This document shows, one piece after another, positions 1 to 8,988 of a stretch of 64,000 bases of DNA. The position numbers and the translations under genes are program-made. Source of the DNA: Lederbergia citrea. GTDB lineage: Bacteria; Bacillota; Bacilli; Bacillales; Bacillaceae_C. The notes under the pieces were generated by a model. That model was given only the letters and a program-made list of their open reading frames with translations, searched no databases and was not told the DNA's origin. The stretch spans positions 248,001 through 312,000 of the forward strand of contig NZ_JAGYPH010000004.1 in NCBI RefSeq assembly GCF_018343525.1, read 5' to 3'. How positions within the stretch are numbered: position 1 is the stretch's first letter; every line of letters starts with the position of its first letter.

Positions 1-1701
1 TGTTCCGCCATTTACAATTTCTTGAACTTCTGATCCATCCAAGGTTTCTTCTTTTAAAAGAGCTTCAACCAAATGATCAAATTCCGACCTATTTGCGTTA
101 ATCATCAACTCGGTTTTTTCCAAAGCCTTCTCGAACAGTTCCTGCATCTTCGTTTCTCTTTCCTGTTTCTGGAACGTCAATGTGAAACCGTCCTGGAGCA
201 TGCCTGTATCAACCATTTGCTCTAAAATATGTTTCGCCTGCTGAACATCACCGCTTACTCCGATGCTATGTTCACCGAGATATAGACGCTCAGCTACACC
301 ACCTGCGAGAATCATGCTGACTTGATCCAATAATTCACTTGTTGTTGTTAAATGGAGCTCTTTCTGAATAGGAGCCACATAACCTAAAGCCTGTCCACGC
401 GGGATAATTGTTGCTTTTCGGACTGACCCGGGCTTTGTTAATTCTTGAATCAACGCATGACCTGCTTCATGAATGGCAACACGTCGCTTTGTATCAAGGT
501 CATTCAATGCTCGAGAAGTACTTCCGAGAATGGTCCGATCAATTGCGTAGTCTAGATCTCCCATATCCACTTCATCGCGGCCTTCACGAACAGCCCTCCT
601 GCTTGCTGATTCAAATAATGAGCTGATTTGTGCTCCTGAAAAACCAGATGTGCTTTCAGCCAATGTATTTAAGGATGCAAAAACATCTTCTGAAAGGCGC
701 TTTCCTTTTGTATGAATGCTAATAATTTCTTTTCTGCCTTTCGTATCCGGCAGCGGTACTTGGAAAGTAAAATCAATTCTTCCGGGACGAAGAAATGCAT
801 CATCCAACATATCTTTACGGTTTGTAGCTGCGATGAAAAGAATGCCGTCATTCGAATGACCACCATCGAGCTGAACAAGAAGTTCCGTCAATGTTTTTTC
901 CGCTTCTTCACCACCGTGCTGCTTCCGCTTGCCTGCAAGTGCATCCACTTCATCAATAAAAATAACAGCAGGTGTTTGCTTTCTTGCATTTTCAAACAAT
1001 CCTCTCACGCGGGAAGCACCAACACCAACAAATAGTTCTGTAAATGCAGATCCACTTGCCGAATAGAAACTTGCTCCGATTTCACGTGCGATTGCTTGTG
1101 CCAGCAAGGTTTTTCCTGTTCCAGGAGGTCCGTATAGTAAAATCCCTTTCGGTGCTTTTATACCAATTTTAGCCGAACGATCGGGGTCTTTAATAATTTC
1201 CAATGTTTGATGAATTTCTTCTTTCATTTCGTCTGGTAATCCACCGATATCATCCAGTGTAATGGATGGAAGTGGCAATGCCTTGGAAGTACTGTGCTTC
1301 ATTTTAGCTACTCCAATCCCTCCTTTTCTTTGAATGACAATCGCCGTTGCAAGCAAAAGAAGAACAATTCCTCCGATGATCCAATTACCAGCTTGGCTAC
1401 CATTTGAATATTTATAGCTAATATTATATTTCCCAACAAGCTCTTCCACTAATGGGCTATTTGGCCGAAAGTAAGAAACAAACTTGCCGTCTGGAGTATC
1501 TATATAAAGTGTGCCGTCTGACATTTCTTTAAGGGTTACCAGCTCGCCATTTTGAGCCTGAATGGTTTTTTCAATGGCTGAAAATGGAATGACAGTCCCT
1601 TTATTCGTTGCCAAAACTGCCCACACGATGCATGCTACGACTACGACAAAACCAATGGCTAAAGGAACGATCTTCGATGCGATTCTGGAATTTGACTTCA
1701 C
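1..1701 (-). CDS. FtsH-type membrane AAA zinc metalloprotease, 3' end beyond window
   Basis: ATP-dependent membrane protease of the FtsH family, cut by the left window edge after 567 codons. The start is GTG at 1699-1701 with AAGGAG about 8 nt upstream. In order it shows an N-terminal membrane segment, a short extracytoplasmic part, a second membrane segment (IIGGIVLLLLATAIVI), then the AAA module with Walker A GPPGTGKT, Walker B VIFIDEVDAL and the ATNRKDMLDDAFLRPGRID second region of homology, and finally the zinc site HEAGH followed by the protease domain. The N-terminal part is shorter and more divergent than I expect for the housekeeping FtsH, so this may be a paralogue. No operon partner is visible. 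The family is certain; the specific role is not. Confidence 0.93.
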   Translation of the reverse strand, partial: MKSNSRIASKIVPLAIGFVVVVACIVWAVLATNKGTVIPFSAIEKTIQAQNGELVTLKEMSDGTLYIDTPDGKFVSYFRPNSPLVEELVGKYNISYKYSNGSQAGNWIIGGIVLLLLATAIVIQRKGGIGVAKMKHSTSKALPLPSITLDDIGGLPDEMKEEIHQTLEIIKDPDRSAKIGIKAPKGILLYGPPGTGKTLLAQAIAREIGASFYSASGSAFTELFVGVGASRVRGLFENARKQTPAVIFIDEVDALAGKRKQHGGEEAEKTLTELLVQLDGGHSNDGILFIAATNRKDMLDDAFLRPGRIDFTFQVPLPDTKGRKEIISIHTKGKRLSEDVFASLNTLAESTSGFSGAQISSLFESASRRAVREGRDEVDMGDLDYAIDRTILGSTSRALNDLDTKRRVAIHEAGHALIQELTKPGSVRKATIIPRGQALGYVAPIQKELHLTTTSELLDQVSMILAGGVAERLYLGEHSIGVSGDVQQAKHILEQMVDTGMLQDGFTLTFQKQERETKMQELFEKALEKTELMINANRSEFDHLVEALLKEETLDGSEVQEIVNGGT

Positions 1702-1834
1702 TGTTCCATCTCCTTATAAAAATATGCCTTCTAAAAGCCTCATAGATTATAAGACTATTATAAGTATAACACCATAAACATACATAGGTCATTAGTCACA
1801 TTCTGACAAATAATAGAAACTTCCATTAAGAAAA

Positions 1835-1881
1835 TTCGACAAAATCCGGGCCGTGCCTGTCACCCACCGAATTTTGTCGAA
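1835..1881. repeat. REP-like palindromic repeat with GTGCCTGTCACCC core
   Basis: An 11-bp inverted repeat, TTCGACAAAAT at 1835-1845 and ATTTTGTCGAA at 1871-1881, encloses the core CCGTGCCTGTCACCC. I recall this type of element as dispersed in Bacillaceae genomes. It lies between the mgsA terminator and the FtsH-like gene and contains no ORF. Confidence 0.5.
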
Positions 1882-1885
1882 TAGA

Positions 1886-1926
1886 AAAAAGCAGGACCAT
1901 TGGAGTTTTCCACGGTTCTGCTTTTT
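1886..1926 (-). terminator. Rho-independent terminator after mgsA
   Basis: A 13-bp stem (1886-1898 with 1914-1926, one G-U type mismatch) and a T-run on the minus strand lie immediately downstream of mgsA. Confidence 0.75.
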
Positions 1927-1938
1927 GTGTTTTTTAAA

Positions 1939-2322
1939 TTACCGCCAGTCAAGATGGCCTTCTTCAAGTCCGCGAATTAGGATTTCTGCCGTTCCCATAT
2001 TTGTTGCTAATGGTACGCCGTATACGTCACAAAGTCGCATAAGGGCCGAAACATCTGGCTCATGTGGCTGTGCTGTTAAAGGGTCACGGAAAAAGATAAC
2101 CATATCCATGTCATTTTGAGCAATATATGCACCTATTTGTTGGTCACCGCCAAGCGGTCCTGATTGGAATCGATTTATATCTAAACCTGTTTCCTCCATG
2201 ATTCTTGTTCCCGTAGTGCCGGTTGCATATAGCTCATGCCTTTCCAAAATCAGTTTATATGCCGTCGCAAACTGGATCATATCATTCTTCTTTTTATCAT
2301 GGGCTACCAATGCAATCTTCAT
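1939..2322 (-). CDS. mgsA: Methylglyoxal synthase
   Basis: Converts dihydroxyacetone phosphate to methylglyoxal and phosphate, a bypass used when sugar phosphates accumulate. The 127-residue protein covers the whole family fold, with the N-terminal [12 protein letters not shown], the phosphate-binding TGTTG, the catalytic-region motif [11 protein letters not shown], and FFRDP followed by PHEPD. In Bacillus subtilis mgsA sits in the dapB-bshB1 operon; here it stands alone, with its own terminator downstream and a 32-nt gap to the upstream TPR gene. This could be a relocated or second copy. Its presence fits an organism that funnels tagatose bisphosphate into DHAP, but that link is inference. 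Confidence 0.95.
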   Translation of the reverse strand: MKIALVAHDKKKNDMIQFATAYKLILERHELYATGTTGTRIMEETGLDINRFQSGPLGGDQQIGAYIAQNDMDMVIFFRDPLTAQPHEPDVSALMRLCDVYGVPLATNMGTAEILIRGLEEGHLDWR

Positions 2323-2354
2323 TATATTTCCCCCTTAGAAATAACAGTTTCGGC

Positions 2355-5096
2355 TCAGTTTTTATAATGACTGCCAATAGGCTGTTCCGCATAGTTCATC
2401 CATTCATATTGGCGTAGACGCACTTCAAATACGGTTAACGGGTCACGAAACGCCTCCGGATTTGTTTTTATTTCGGCTAGAGCTGCCTTATTTGTTTCTG
2501 TTTCTTCATGGATTTCTCCCAAGGTGTTTTTCAAGACACTGAATGGTTCTCTAAAAAAGATATGAATATCTCGTCCGATTGCTTTCTCGAATAGTTCAAA
2601 CTGGCGAAAGAACTTCTCTGCAATAGACTCTGAAGCTTCAAGGTAGTTTTCATTTTGAATGAAATTTTTATACGTATTTGCCAGCACAGCATTATTTTTT
2701 GGAAGAGCTCCGAATAATTTACCCGCACCCTTTAACAATACTTGAGTTGGGGTTCTTCGCAGCAAAATGTTTTCCTTATCAATCTGAATCGTACTAGTCA
2801 TACGATCCGCATCCCTGTTCCAATCATCGAAAATTTGAAAGTCGCAAACGAGATTCATTCGCTCTTCTCCTAGCAAGACGTTGAATCCCTCTTCCCATTC
2901 CGTCATACGTTCTTGGCTTTCGGATAACTCGCTCTTAGAAAAAGTGATCCAGTCTTGAAGCGAATTAATATAAATTGGAAGAACCGTCTTGTTTAAGTAG
3001 GAACTAACCCGTTCATTCATCTCAGCATTTAGTTCAAGATGGATTTTTCGGAAATCACTATCTTCTTTAATAATCTCGGTTGAATCCTTAATAAGGGTTG
3101 GTATCGTCTTTAAAAGATCAGCTTTAATCTCTTCTTTAATAGATAGATATGCCTCCTGGATCACACGAATTTTTTCCTCTTCTATATCATGCAATTGATG
3201 AATGGAACCTTGTAACTTTGTTAAAACATCTTCATCCCTTTGAATGGCTTCTGATAGTTCATTTTCAGCTTTTATTTGTTGCTGCAATAAGTGGGTAATC
3301 GTGCTTTTTATGAAAAATAATATCTTGGCGATTCGGGCATCTGCCACTCCACCCTTACTGAATTCAGACATTACATCTAATTGATTGGAACGATCTTGCT
3401 CAGGTGAATAAGCAAGCAATTCCGCTTCAGGGAAGTAAATATTTATCCGTTGCTTAGTTTCATACAGTAATTCCAATGCTTCCTGTTCCGCATTATTCGT
3501 ATCACGTAAATTCAAAATGAAATCCACACGTAACTCAGGCATTTGCTCTTTCATTTTCATAAGTAATAATCGCTCATGATTAGTAAAGGGAGCTTTAGGG
3601 TTTAGTAAGAATAATAAGCTATCTGCCAGTCGAGTCAAATAAGGTAACTCATTGACCTCTTCCTCGCTCCAATTAAAGTCGTGAAGATAAATAATTGCCA
3701 TCTTATTTTCAGCCATAAATTGATTCGTTAATGCCACATCGAGAATCATATTGGGGTTTCCAACGATATGATCAAAATCTTGTTGGGTAGATACAGGGAC
3801 AACTCCCGTCTTTGTGACAGCATGAATGGATGTTTGACTGTCGGCTTTAAACAAGGTTGATCCAGAAATCGGAATAGTATTTATATCATTTTCACCAAGA
3901 ACTGATGAAACAAATAATTCTTTTCCACTTTCTTCAGAACCGCCGATTAAAACATGCTGTGTCCCAACGTCGGCAATTTGGCGAATAATCCAGTCATATC
4001 TTTCATCAATTTCAATTTTCTGCTCATCTGCCCAATCTTTAATTAAATGGAAAAACTCTAGGCTTTCGTGCAAAATATCGCTATTACTACTTGTATTGGA
4101 CAAGATAGTCTCGGCATTTTCAACTACTTGAGTACTAATTCTTCCGGGAAAATGGTCGTTCCAGGCCAACACCGCAGCAGAAGCGAAAAATGCATTTCTA
4201 GAATCAGTAATTTTCAACCATACTTCCAATAAACTCGGAACAATGTCGGCGATCTCAGAAATATAGTATGAACCACTGATCAACTCTAAATAGGCTTCCT
4301 TATAAAATTTCGGAAGTATGCTCCAATCCGGGATCTCCTCGAGGCTCTCCACTAAACGGTTTATCTCTTGAAGCCATCCTAAATATGATTTCTCATGCTG
4401 ATAGCTTGACCATAATCCCACCGCAGACCTTTCAAATTGGTAAGGGTCAACACTCGCTAAAACAGCCATTGATTCAATAAAGTAGGCAGGTTCATACATG
4501 CTCGTATATCCTTTGTCAACATAACCACTTAAAGTTTCAAACCACTCCGGAGACTCCGTTCGAATACTTTCCCTTACAGCCAGCTCAACTGCACTGTTCC
4601 AATCTTGCTGTTTTTCAAAAAAAGCACGCGCTAAATTCGTAACATTTGGGTAATCCGGGTTCAAAATCACACCATTTTTAATCATTTGATCTGCTTCCTG
4701 AAGTTTCCCCTGAGCTAAATATAAACCGAAAAGCTGCAAAGTAATTTCCGAGTTTAAGACAAGAGAATCCGTTTTAATAGAAAGGTAGATATCTTCTGCC
4801 GTATCTAGGAGTTCTAATTCAAAATAGGCATCTGCCATGTTTTTCTTCGCCCATGGTTCCAGTTCATTATGAATATTTTCCCATTTAAAAATAGCAGATT
4901 CGAAATCTTGGAATTGGTAATAGATTTCTCCTTGTGCAAAGCGAATGCTATTTAAATCTGAAAGCTCTTTTTTTTGTTCAGCAAAAAATAATTGTCCTAG
5001 TAGTTTCGCCGGATTCTCTCCGCTAAACTCTCTCATAAACGTTTCTTCATAGTATGTTTTTTGGATTAAATATTCTTCCAATGCCATTTTTATCAC
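2355..5096 (-). CDS. TPR protein with degenerate dynamin-like GTPase domain
   Basis: A 913-residue cytoplasmic protein. Residues about 40-200 read as TPR-like helix pairs. A P-loop-like GGSEESGKEL follows at 385-394, then LHDFNWSEEEVNELPYLTRLADSLLFLLNP and APFTNHERLLL, in the order seen in bacterial dynamin-like proteins. The guanine-specificity motif is reduced to NLRD (529-532). The residue after GK is Glu rather than Ser/Thr, so Mg-GTP binding is probably lost or altered. The remainder is rich in long charged helices. The start is GTG at 5096, preceded by AGGAAG; an in-frame ATG lies three codons on. No membrane segment is evident. The function is unknown, and scaffold or stress-related membrane work is a guess. 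Confidence 0.8.
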   Translation of the reverse strand: MIKMALEEYLIQKTYYEETFMREFSGENPAKLLGQLFFAEQKKELSDLNSIRFAQGEIYYQFQDFESAIFKWENIHNELEPWAKKNMADAYFELELLDTAEDIYLSIKTDSLVLNSEITLQLFGLYLAQGKLQEADQMIKNGVILNPDYPNVTNLARAFFEKQQDWNSAVELAVRESIRTESPEWFETLSGYVDKGYTSMYEPAYFIESMAVLASVDPYQFERSAVGLWSSYQHEKSYLGWLQEINRLVESLEEIPDWSILPKFYKEAYLELISGSYYISEIADIVPSLLEVWLKITDSRNAFFASAAVLAWNDHFPGRISTQVVENAETILSNTSSNSDILHESLEFFHLIKDWADEQKIEIDERYDWIIRQIADVGTQHVLIGGSEESGKELFVSSVLGENDINTIPISGSTLFKADSQTSIHAVTKTGVVPVSTQQDFDHIVGNPNMILDVALTNQFMAENKMAIIYLHDFNWSEEEVNELPYLTRLADSLLFLLNPKAPFTNHERLLLMKMKEQMPELRVDFILNLRDTNNAEQEALELLYETKQRINIYFPEAELLAYSPEQDRSNQLDVMSEFSKGGVADARIAKILFFIKSTITHLLQQQIKAENELSEAIQRDEDVLTKLQGSIHQLHDIEEEKIRVIQEAYLSIKEEIKADLLKTIPTLIKDSTEIIKEDSDFRKIHLELNAEMNERVSSYLNKTVLPIYINSLQDWITFSKSELSESQERMTEWEEGFNVLLGEERMNLVCDFQIFDDWNRDADRMTSTIQIDKENILLRRTPTQVLLKGAGKLFGALPKNNAVLANTYKNFIQNENYLEASESIAEKFFRQFELFEKAIGRDIHIFFREPFSVLKNTLGEIHEETETNKAALAEIKTNPEAFRDPLTVFEVRLRQYEWMNYAEQPIGSHYKN

Positions 5097-5186
5097 CGTC
5101 TTCCTGATTTAATGACCTTATCTTCCATACACTTGCAAGGCCCTATACGCAGTTTAAACAAATTGACTTACTCAGCAGTCATTTAA

Positions 5187-6176
5187 TCATTTGGATAAAT
5201 CAGCTGGATAAACTAAACCGATTTGTTTTCTTGCTTCTGCAAGAATCCGAGCAGCAATCATCGAGTTTTTATGTGAGTTAACTTGAGATTCATATGTTTC
5301 GGATTTTATTAAGCCAATAAATTCCTCCACTTCATAAAACATAGAAGGGAACTTAGATGGCTCACTAATTTTTTCAATTTCCCCATTTCGATAGCGTATC
5401 TCCACTTGTTCTGGAGTGGATATTTCATCAATGATGATACTTCCCTCTTCTCCCTGAATTTCCGAGTGTAGATGGGAATCGATGATTTTTGAATGCATCA
5501 GTACAGCTTCAAAATCATCATATTGTAAAATTAAGCTCCCACCCCCATCAACACCGGAATCAAGCATGACAGCATTCGCTATTATATTCTTTGGCTCTCC
5601 AAATAGAACTACGAGCGGGTAGAGACAGTAAATTCCTAAATCCATTAAAGACCCATTGGAAAATTTTGGATTAAAAGTATTTAATACAGTTCCTTCTCTG
5701 TAAGCGTCATATCGAGATGAATATTTACAAAAACTCGCGAAATATCTTCTTACCTTACCGATTTTATGTATGTTTTCCTGAATGGATATAAAGTTTGGCA
5801 ACAATGTTGTCTTTAAGGCTTCCATAAGCAAAACGTTATTTTTCTTTGCAGCTTCAAGCATTCTTGCCAATTCTGCCGGGTTTGACGCAATTGGTTTTTC
5901 ACATAACACATGTTTGCCATTCTCCATGAATATAATCGCCTGTTCCGCATGAAGAGAGTTTGGGCTTGCGATATAAACGGCGTCCACCACTTCGCTTTTA
6001 GCCATTTCTTCAATACTCGTGAATACAATATCCACACCATGCTTTTCCGCGAACTCTTTTCCTTTTTCTTCTGTGCGTGAATAAACGGCACTTAATTGAA
6101 AGTCAGCTAAGTTTGATGCGGAACGAATTAGCTCGTCTGTAATCCAATTTGTTCCGACTATGCCGAATCGAATCAT
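5187..6176 (-). CDS. Gfo/Idh/MocA family NAD(P)-dependent oxidoreductase
   Basis: A 329-residue sugar or cyclitol dehydrogenase-type protein. It has the Rossmann start RFGIVGTNWIT and the conserved EKP motif in HVLCEKPIASN, with the C-terminal alpha/beta substrate domain following. It resembles the stand-alone YulF-like members of Bacillus rather than the proteins in the two sugar clusters further right. It is transcribed away from the serA T-box and separated from the TPR gene by 90 nt. The substrate cannot be read from the sequence. Confidence 0.88.
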   Translation of the reverse strand: MIRFGIVGTNWITDELIRSASNLADFQLSAVYSRTEEKGKEFAEKHGVDIVFTSIEEMAKSEVVDAVYIASPNSLHAEQAIIFMENGKHVLCEKPIASNPAELARMLEAAKKNNVLLMEALKTTLLPNFISIQENIHKIGKVRRYFASFCKYSSRYDAYREGTVLNTFNPKFSNGSLMDLGIYCLYPLVVLFGEPKNIIANAVMLDSGVDGGGSLILQYDDFEAVLMHSKIIDSHLHSEIQGEEGSIIIDEISTPEQVEIRYRNGEIEKISEPSKFPSMFYEVEEFIGLIKSETYESQVNSHKNSMIAARILAEARKQIGLVYPADLSK

Positions 6177-6310
6177 TAGTCTGCCCCCTAAAATGTCATG
6201 ATCAAATTCAATATTTACTTACTACTATATTGCATTTACACCAATCTTGCATTCCTCACGTCGAAAAATGTCCAATATCCAAGTATTTTTGAATTATTTT
6301 TTTTTACTCT

Positions 6311-6338
6311 TTGCATCACAATTGTGTTGTGGTAGAAT
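6311..6338 (+). promoter_or_regulatory. Candidate sigma-A promoter of serA
   Basis: TTGCAT at 6311-6316 and TAGAAT at 6333-6338 are 16 nt apart and lie about 40-50 nt upstream of the T-box stem I. Confidence 0.5.
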
Positions 6339-6377
6339 GTTCTGTATATTAACAGTCAACAAATTCTGAATATGAAA

Positions 6378-6606
6378 CAAGTAATGATGAAGAAGGCATG
6401 AAGGGAAAACTCCAAGAGAGTCGGTGGTTGGTGAAAACCGATGTTTACTCTTCGAATGCTCAGCACTTCTAAACTGGCTCCGGCCCGGCGCAAGCCGTTA
6501 GCGACTCGAGTCTGTAGATTTTTTACAGTGAACGAGGGTGGCACCACGATATTACGTCCCTCATAACAAGACGCACGCGTCTGTTATGGGGGCGTTTTCA
6601 TTTTTT
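6378..6606 (+). promoter_or_regulatory. Serine-specific T-box leader of serA
   Basis: Contains AGTA at 6380-6383, the AAGAGAG and GGTGGTTGGTGAAAACCG distal stem I elements, and the 14-nt T-box core AGGGTGGCACCACG near 6535-6548. The specifier bulge can be framed by GCAT/ATGC (6396-6399 with 6456-6459) and GAAG/CTTC (6389-6392 with 6466-6469). This leaves TCAGCA at 6460-6465, in which both TCA and AGC are serine codons. A strong terminator (6554-6605, with a GACG/CGTC and CATAACA/TGTTATG stem and a T-run) follows. Uncharged tRNA-Ser should favour readthrough into serA. Confidence 0.9.
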
Positions 6607-6671
6607 AAGTTAATTTAAGGTAGAGATGTATTTGGACTTGCAACGAAAAAGTAGAGGAGAATGGATCAATC

Positions 6672-8279
6672 ATGTATAAAGTTCTTGTAGCAGAAGCAAT
6701 TAGTGACACAGGATTAAAGGCGCTGTACGATCATCCCAATTTTACGGTAGACAAAATCCCAGGGCTTACCCCAGAAGACTTAAAAAAATTGATTCCAGAG
6801 TATGATGCTCTGATTGTTCGTAGTGCGACTCAAGTGACAGAAGATATTTTAGAAAATGCAAACCGCATGCGTGTCGTTGCACGTGCGGGCGTTGGCGTTG
6901 ACAATATCGATGTCAATGCAGCTACGAAAAAAGGAATTATCGTCATTAATGCTCCAGGAGCGAATACAATCTCAGCGGCAGAACTAACAATGGCGATGAT
7001 GCTTTCACTTGCACGGAGCATCCCACAAGCACACGCATCTACCTCTGAAGGTAAATGGGAGCGCAGTAAGTTTAAAGGCGTTGAATTATATGAAAAAACA
7101 CTCGGTGTTGTTGGTATGGGGAAAATTGGTACTGGCGTTGCAAAACGCGCTAAAAGTTTCGGTATGAATATTCTTGGATATGATCCCTATTTAACAGAAG
7201 AACGTGCAGACCAACTCGGAATCACGAAAGCAACTTTAGATGAAATCGCTCGTAAGGCTGATTTCATTACAATTCATACACCGCTTATTAAAGAAACAAG
7301 AGGCATCATAAATGACGAATATTTTGCCAAAACAAAACAAGGCGTGCGGATTATCAATTGCGCCCGCGGAGGAATTATTGATGAAGCAGCTCTTGTCCGC
7401 GCGTTAAATTCTGGTCAGGTTGCAGGTGCAGCACTCGATGTATTTGAAACAGAACCTTCAACAAATTTTGAGCTTTTGAGCCACCCTAACGTTATTGTAA
7501 CACCGCATCTTGGAGCTTCAACAGTTGAGGCTCAGGAAAAGGTTGCTAATGAAGTAAGTGAAGAGATAATCGATATTTTTGAAACTCAATCGATTCGTCA
7601 TGCAGTCAATATGCCACAAATCTCTGGTGAAACTCATAAAAAATTGCAGCCATATATCACAGTCGGTGAACAAATGGGCGAACTCGCCATACAGTTATTA
7701 AAAGAAGCTCCGGATAGAGTAGAGATTAACTATTTTGGAGAACTGGCTAAAGAAGATACTGATTTATTGACACGAACAATGGTTAAGGGTGTATTATCGC
7801 ATCACTTAGGAGAGTCTGTAAATCTTATCAATGCGCATCACTTATTAAAAGATCAAGGGGTTACTTCCAACGTTGCCAAAACTCCGAAGAGTAAAGGTTT
7901 TGCTAGCTACGTAGAACTAACATTATTTAGAGGCGAGGCCAAAACAAATATTGGAGCCACAGTCTTAAACGGATACGGGGCAAGGATTGTTAAAATAAAT
8001 GACTATAGTATAGACGTACGCCCAGAGAATTTTATGTTATATATTACACATCACGATATCCCTGGCATGATCGGCCGCGTCGGAACTACTTTAGGCAGCT
8101 TTGATATTAATATCGGAACGATGCAAGTTGGCCGTGCCGGTGTGGGCGGCGATGCAATTATGGTATTAACACTCGATAAAACCGCCGACCAAGATGTGAT
8201 TAACGCGTTAACTGAATTACCAGGCTTAGATGCAGCCCAGTTTCTTGAACTAAATGGAAATATTCCGGTATATAACTAG
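6672..8279 (+). CDS. serA: D-3-phosphoglycerate dehydrogenase
   Basis: First step of serine biosynthesis, oxidising 3-phosphoglycerate to 3-phosphohydroxypyruvate with NAD. The 535 residues match the long SerA form. The N-terminal substrate domain includes VRSATQVT, the NAD-binding domain has GVVGMGKIGTGVAKRAKSFGM, the catalytic region includes HTPL and CARGGIIDE, and a His lies in TPHLGAST. An intervening regulatory domain and a C-terminal ACT domain (YITHHDIPGMIGRVGTTLG) follow, the latter being the usual serine-feedback site. AGGAG lies 11 nt before ATG. Expression is controlled by the upstream T-box. It is a single-gene unit ending in its own terminator. Confidence 0.98.
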   Translation: MYKVLVAEAISDTGLKALYDHPNFTVDKIPGLTPEDLKKLIPEYDALIVRSATQVTEDILENANRMRVVARAGVGVDNIDVNAATKKGIIVINAPGANTISAAELTMAMMLSLARSIPQAHASTSEGKWERSKFKGVELYEKTLGVVGMGKIGTGVAKRAKSFGMNILGYDPYLTEERADQLGITKATLDEIARKADFITIHTPLIKETRGIINDEYFAKTKQGVRIINCARGGIIDEAALVRALNSGQVAGAALDVFETEPSTNFELLSHPNVIVTPHLGASTVEAQEKVANEVSEEIIDIFETQSIRHAVNMPQISGETHKKLQPYITVGEQMGELAIQLLKEAPDRVEINYFGELAKEDTDLLTRTMVKGVLSHHLGESVNLINAHHLLKDQGVTSNVAKTPKSKGFASYVELTLFRGEAKTNIGATVLNGYGARIVKINDYSIDVRPENFMLYITHHDIPGMIGRVGTTLGSFDINIGTMQVGRAGVGGDAIMVLTLDKTADQDVINALTELPGLDAAQFLELNGNIPVYN

Positions 8280-8284
8280 TTTTT

Positions 8285-8320
8285 TAAAAGGACCAACTCA
8301 AAGAGTTTGGTCCTTTTTTG
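8285..8320 (+). terminator. Terminator after serA
   Basis: AAAGGACCAA-type stem pairing with TTGGTCC, followed by TTTTTT, just after the serA stop. Confidence 0.85.
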
Positions 8321-8405
8321 TATGAAACACATTAATCTATTTGTCCATTCAACAGATTTATTTTTGCATATGATATTAACATATCAATATTAAGGAGGGG
8401 ATTGG

Positions 8406-8873
8406 ATGGGCTTAAGATGTCCTTGTAAATTTAGATTAGGTGCTCATAGTGCTAACGCCACCGTTATAGTGACAAGTCCACAAGGACCAGAATGTCGTTT
8501 TACCGGTAGGGTCAACTTTTCAGCAGAACAATGTTTTACAGGTGGACCAAACTGTAATCCAGCTGTTAATAATTTTAATGTTACTTTCAGACAAAATGGT
8601 CATACAATTAATTTAACAAAAGGAAGACGCGGGATTATTAGCTGTTTTGATCATACTCTTGCTACATTAATCAATGGAACAGCTCAGGGAGCTGGTAATG
8701 CAATACCACATCAGGAATATTCCGTTGATTTCTCGTATTCTATTGTAGGTAATACTGCTACAGTTGAAATATCGGCAGTTGGTGCAGATGGAACGTCCAT
8801 TGAAATAACCTTTACATCACGTGTTTCTCCAAGAACTTTTATCGGAAATTGTAATGAAACTGTCGGACCATAA
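8406..8873 (+). CDS. Unknown Cys-rich, beta-rich small protein
   Basis: A 155-residue protein not recognised by me. It has a clear AAGGAGGGG site before ATG, seven cysteines (including CPC at residues 5-7) and many Thr/Ile/Val alternations that suggest a beta-sandwich. There is no signal peptide or membrane segment. It is Asn/Thr/Gly rich, like many Bacillus spore-surface or appendage subunits. The next gene is a YheC/YheD-type spore protein, which weakly supports a spore-related role. CATATGATA at 8367-8375 matches a sigma-E/K -10 pattern, but no well-spaced -35 was found. Function is open. Confidence 0.7.
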   Translation: MGLRCPCKFRLGAHSANATVIVTSPQGPECRFTGRVNFSAEQCFTGGPNCNPAVNNFNVTFRQNGHTINLTKGRRGIISCFDHTLATLINGTAQGAGNAIPHQEYSVDFSYSIVGNTATVEISAVGADGTSIEITFTSRVSPRTFIGNCNETVGP

Positions 8874-8916
8874 TACGAAACGCTTGTCGCTTTTTGTGAC
8901 ACAGGTATTTATAATC

Positions 8917-8957
8917 AAAAGCCGTAAATCTTTTATTATAAGAGATTTACGGCTTTT
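8917..8957. terminator. Bidirectional terminator
   Basis: A perfect stem (AAAAGCCGTAAATCT with AGATTTACGGCTTTT) between two convergent genes; A and T runs suit both directions. Confidence 0.85.
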
Positions 8958-8988
8958 ACTATAAACCAATATTAGTATAATTCCTTTT

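Noticed and set aside
8349..8375. Sigma-K promoter for the 155-residue gene
   Set aside because: CATATGATA fits a -10 but no AC sequence lies at the required distance.
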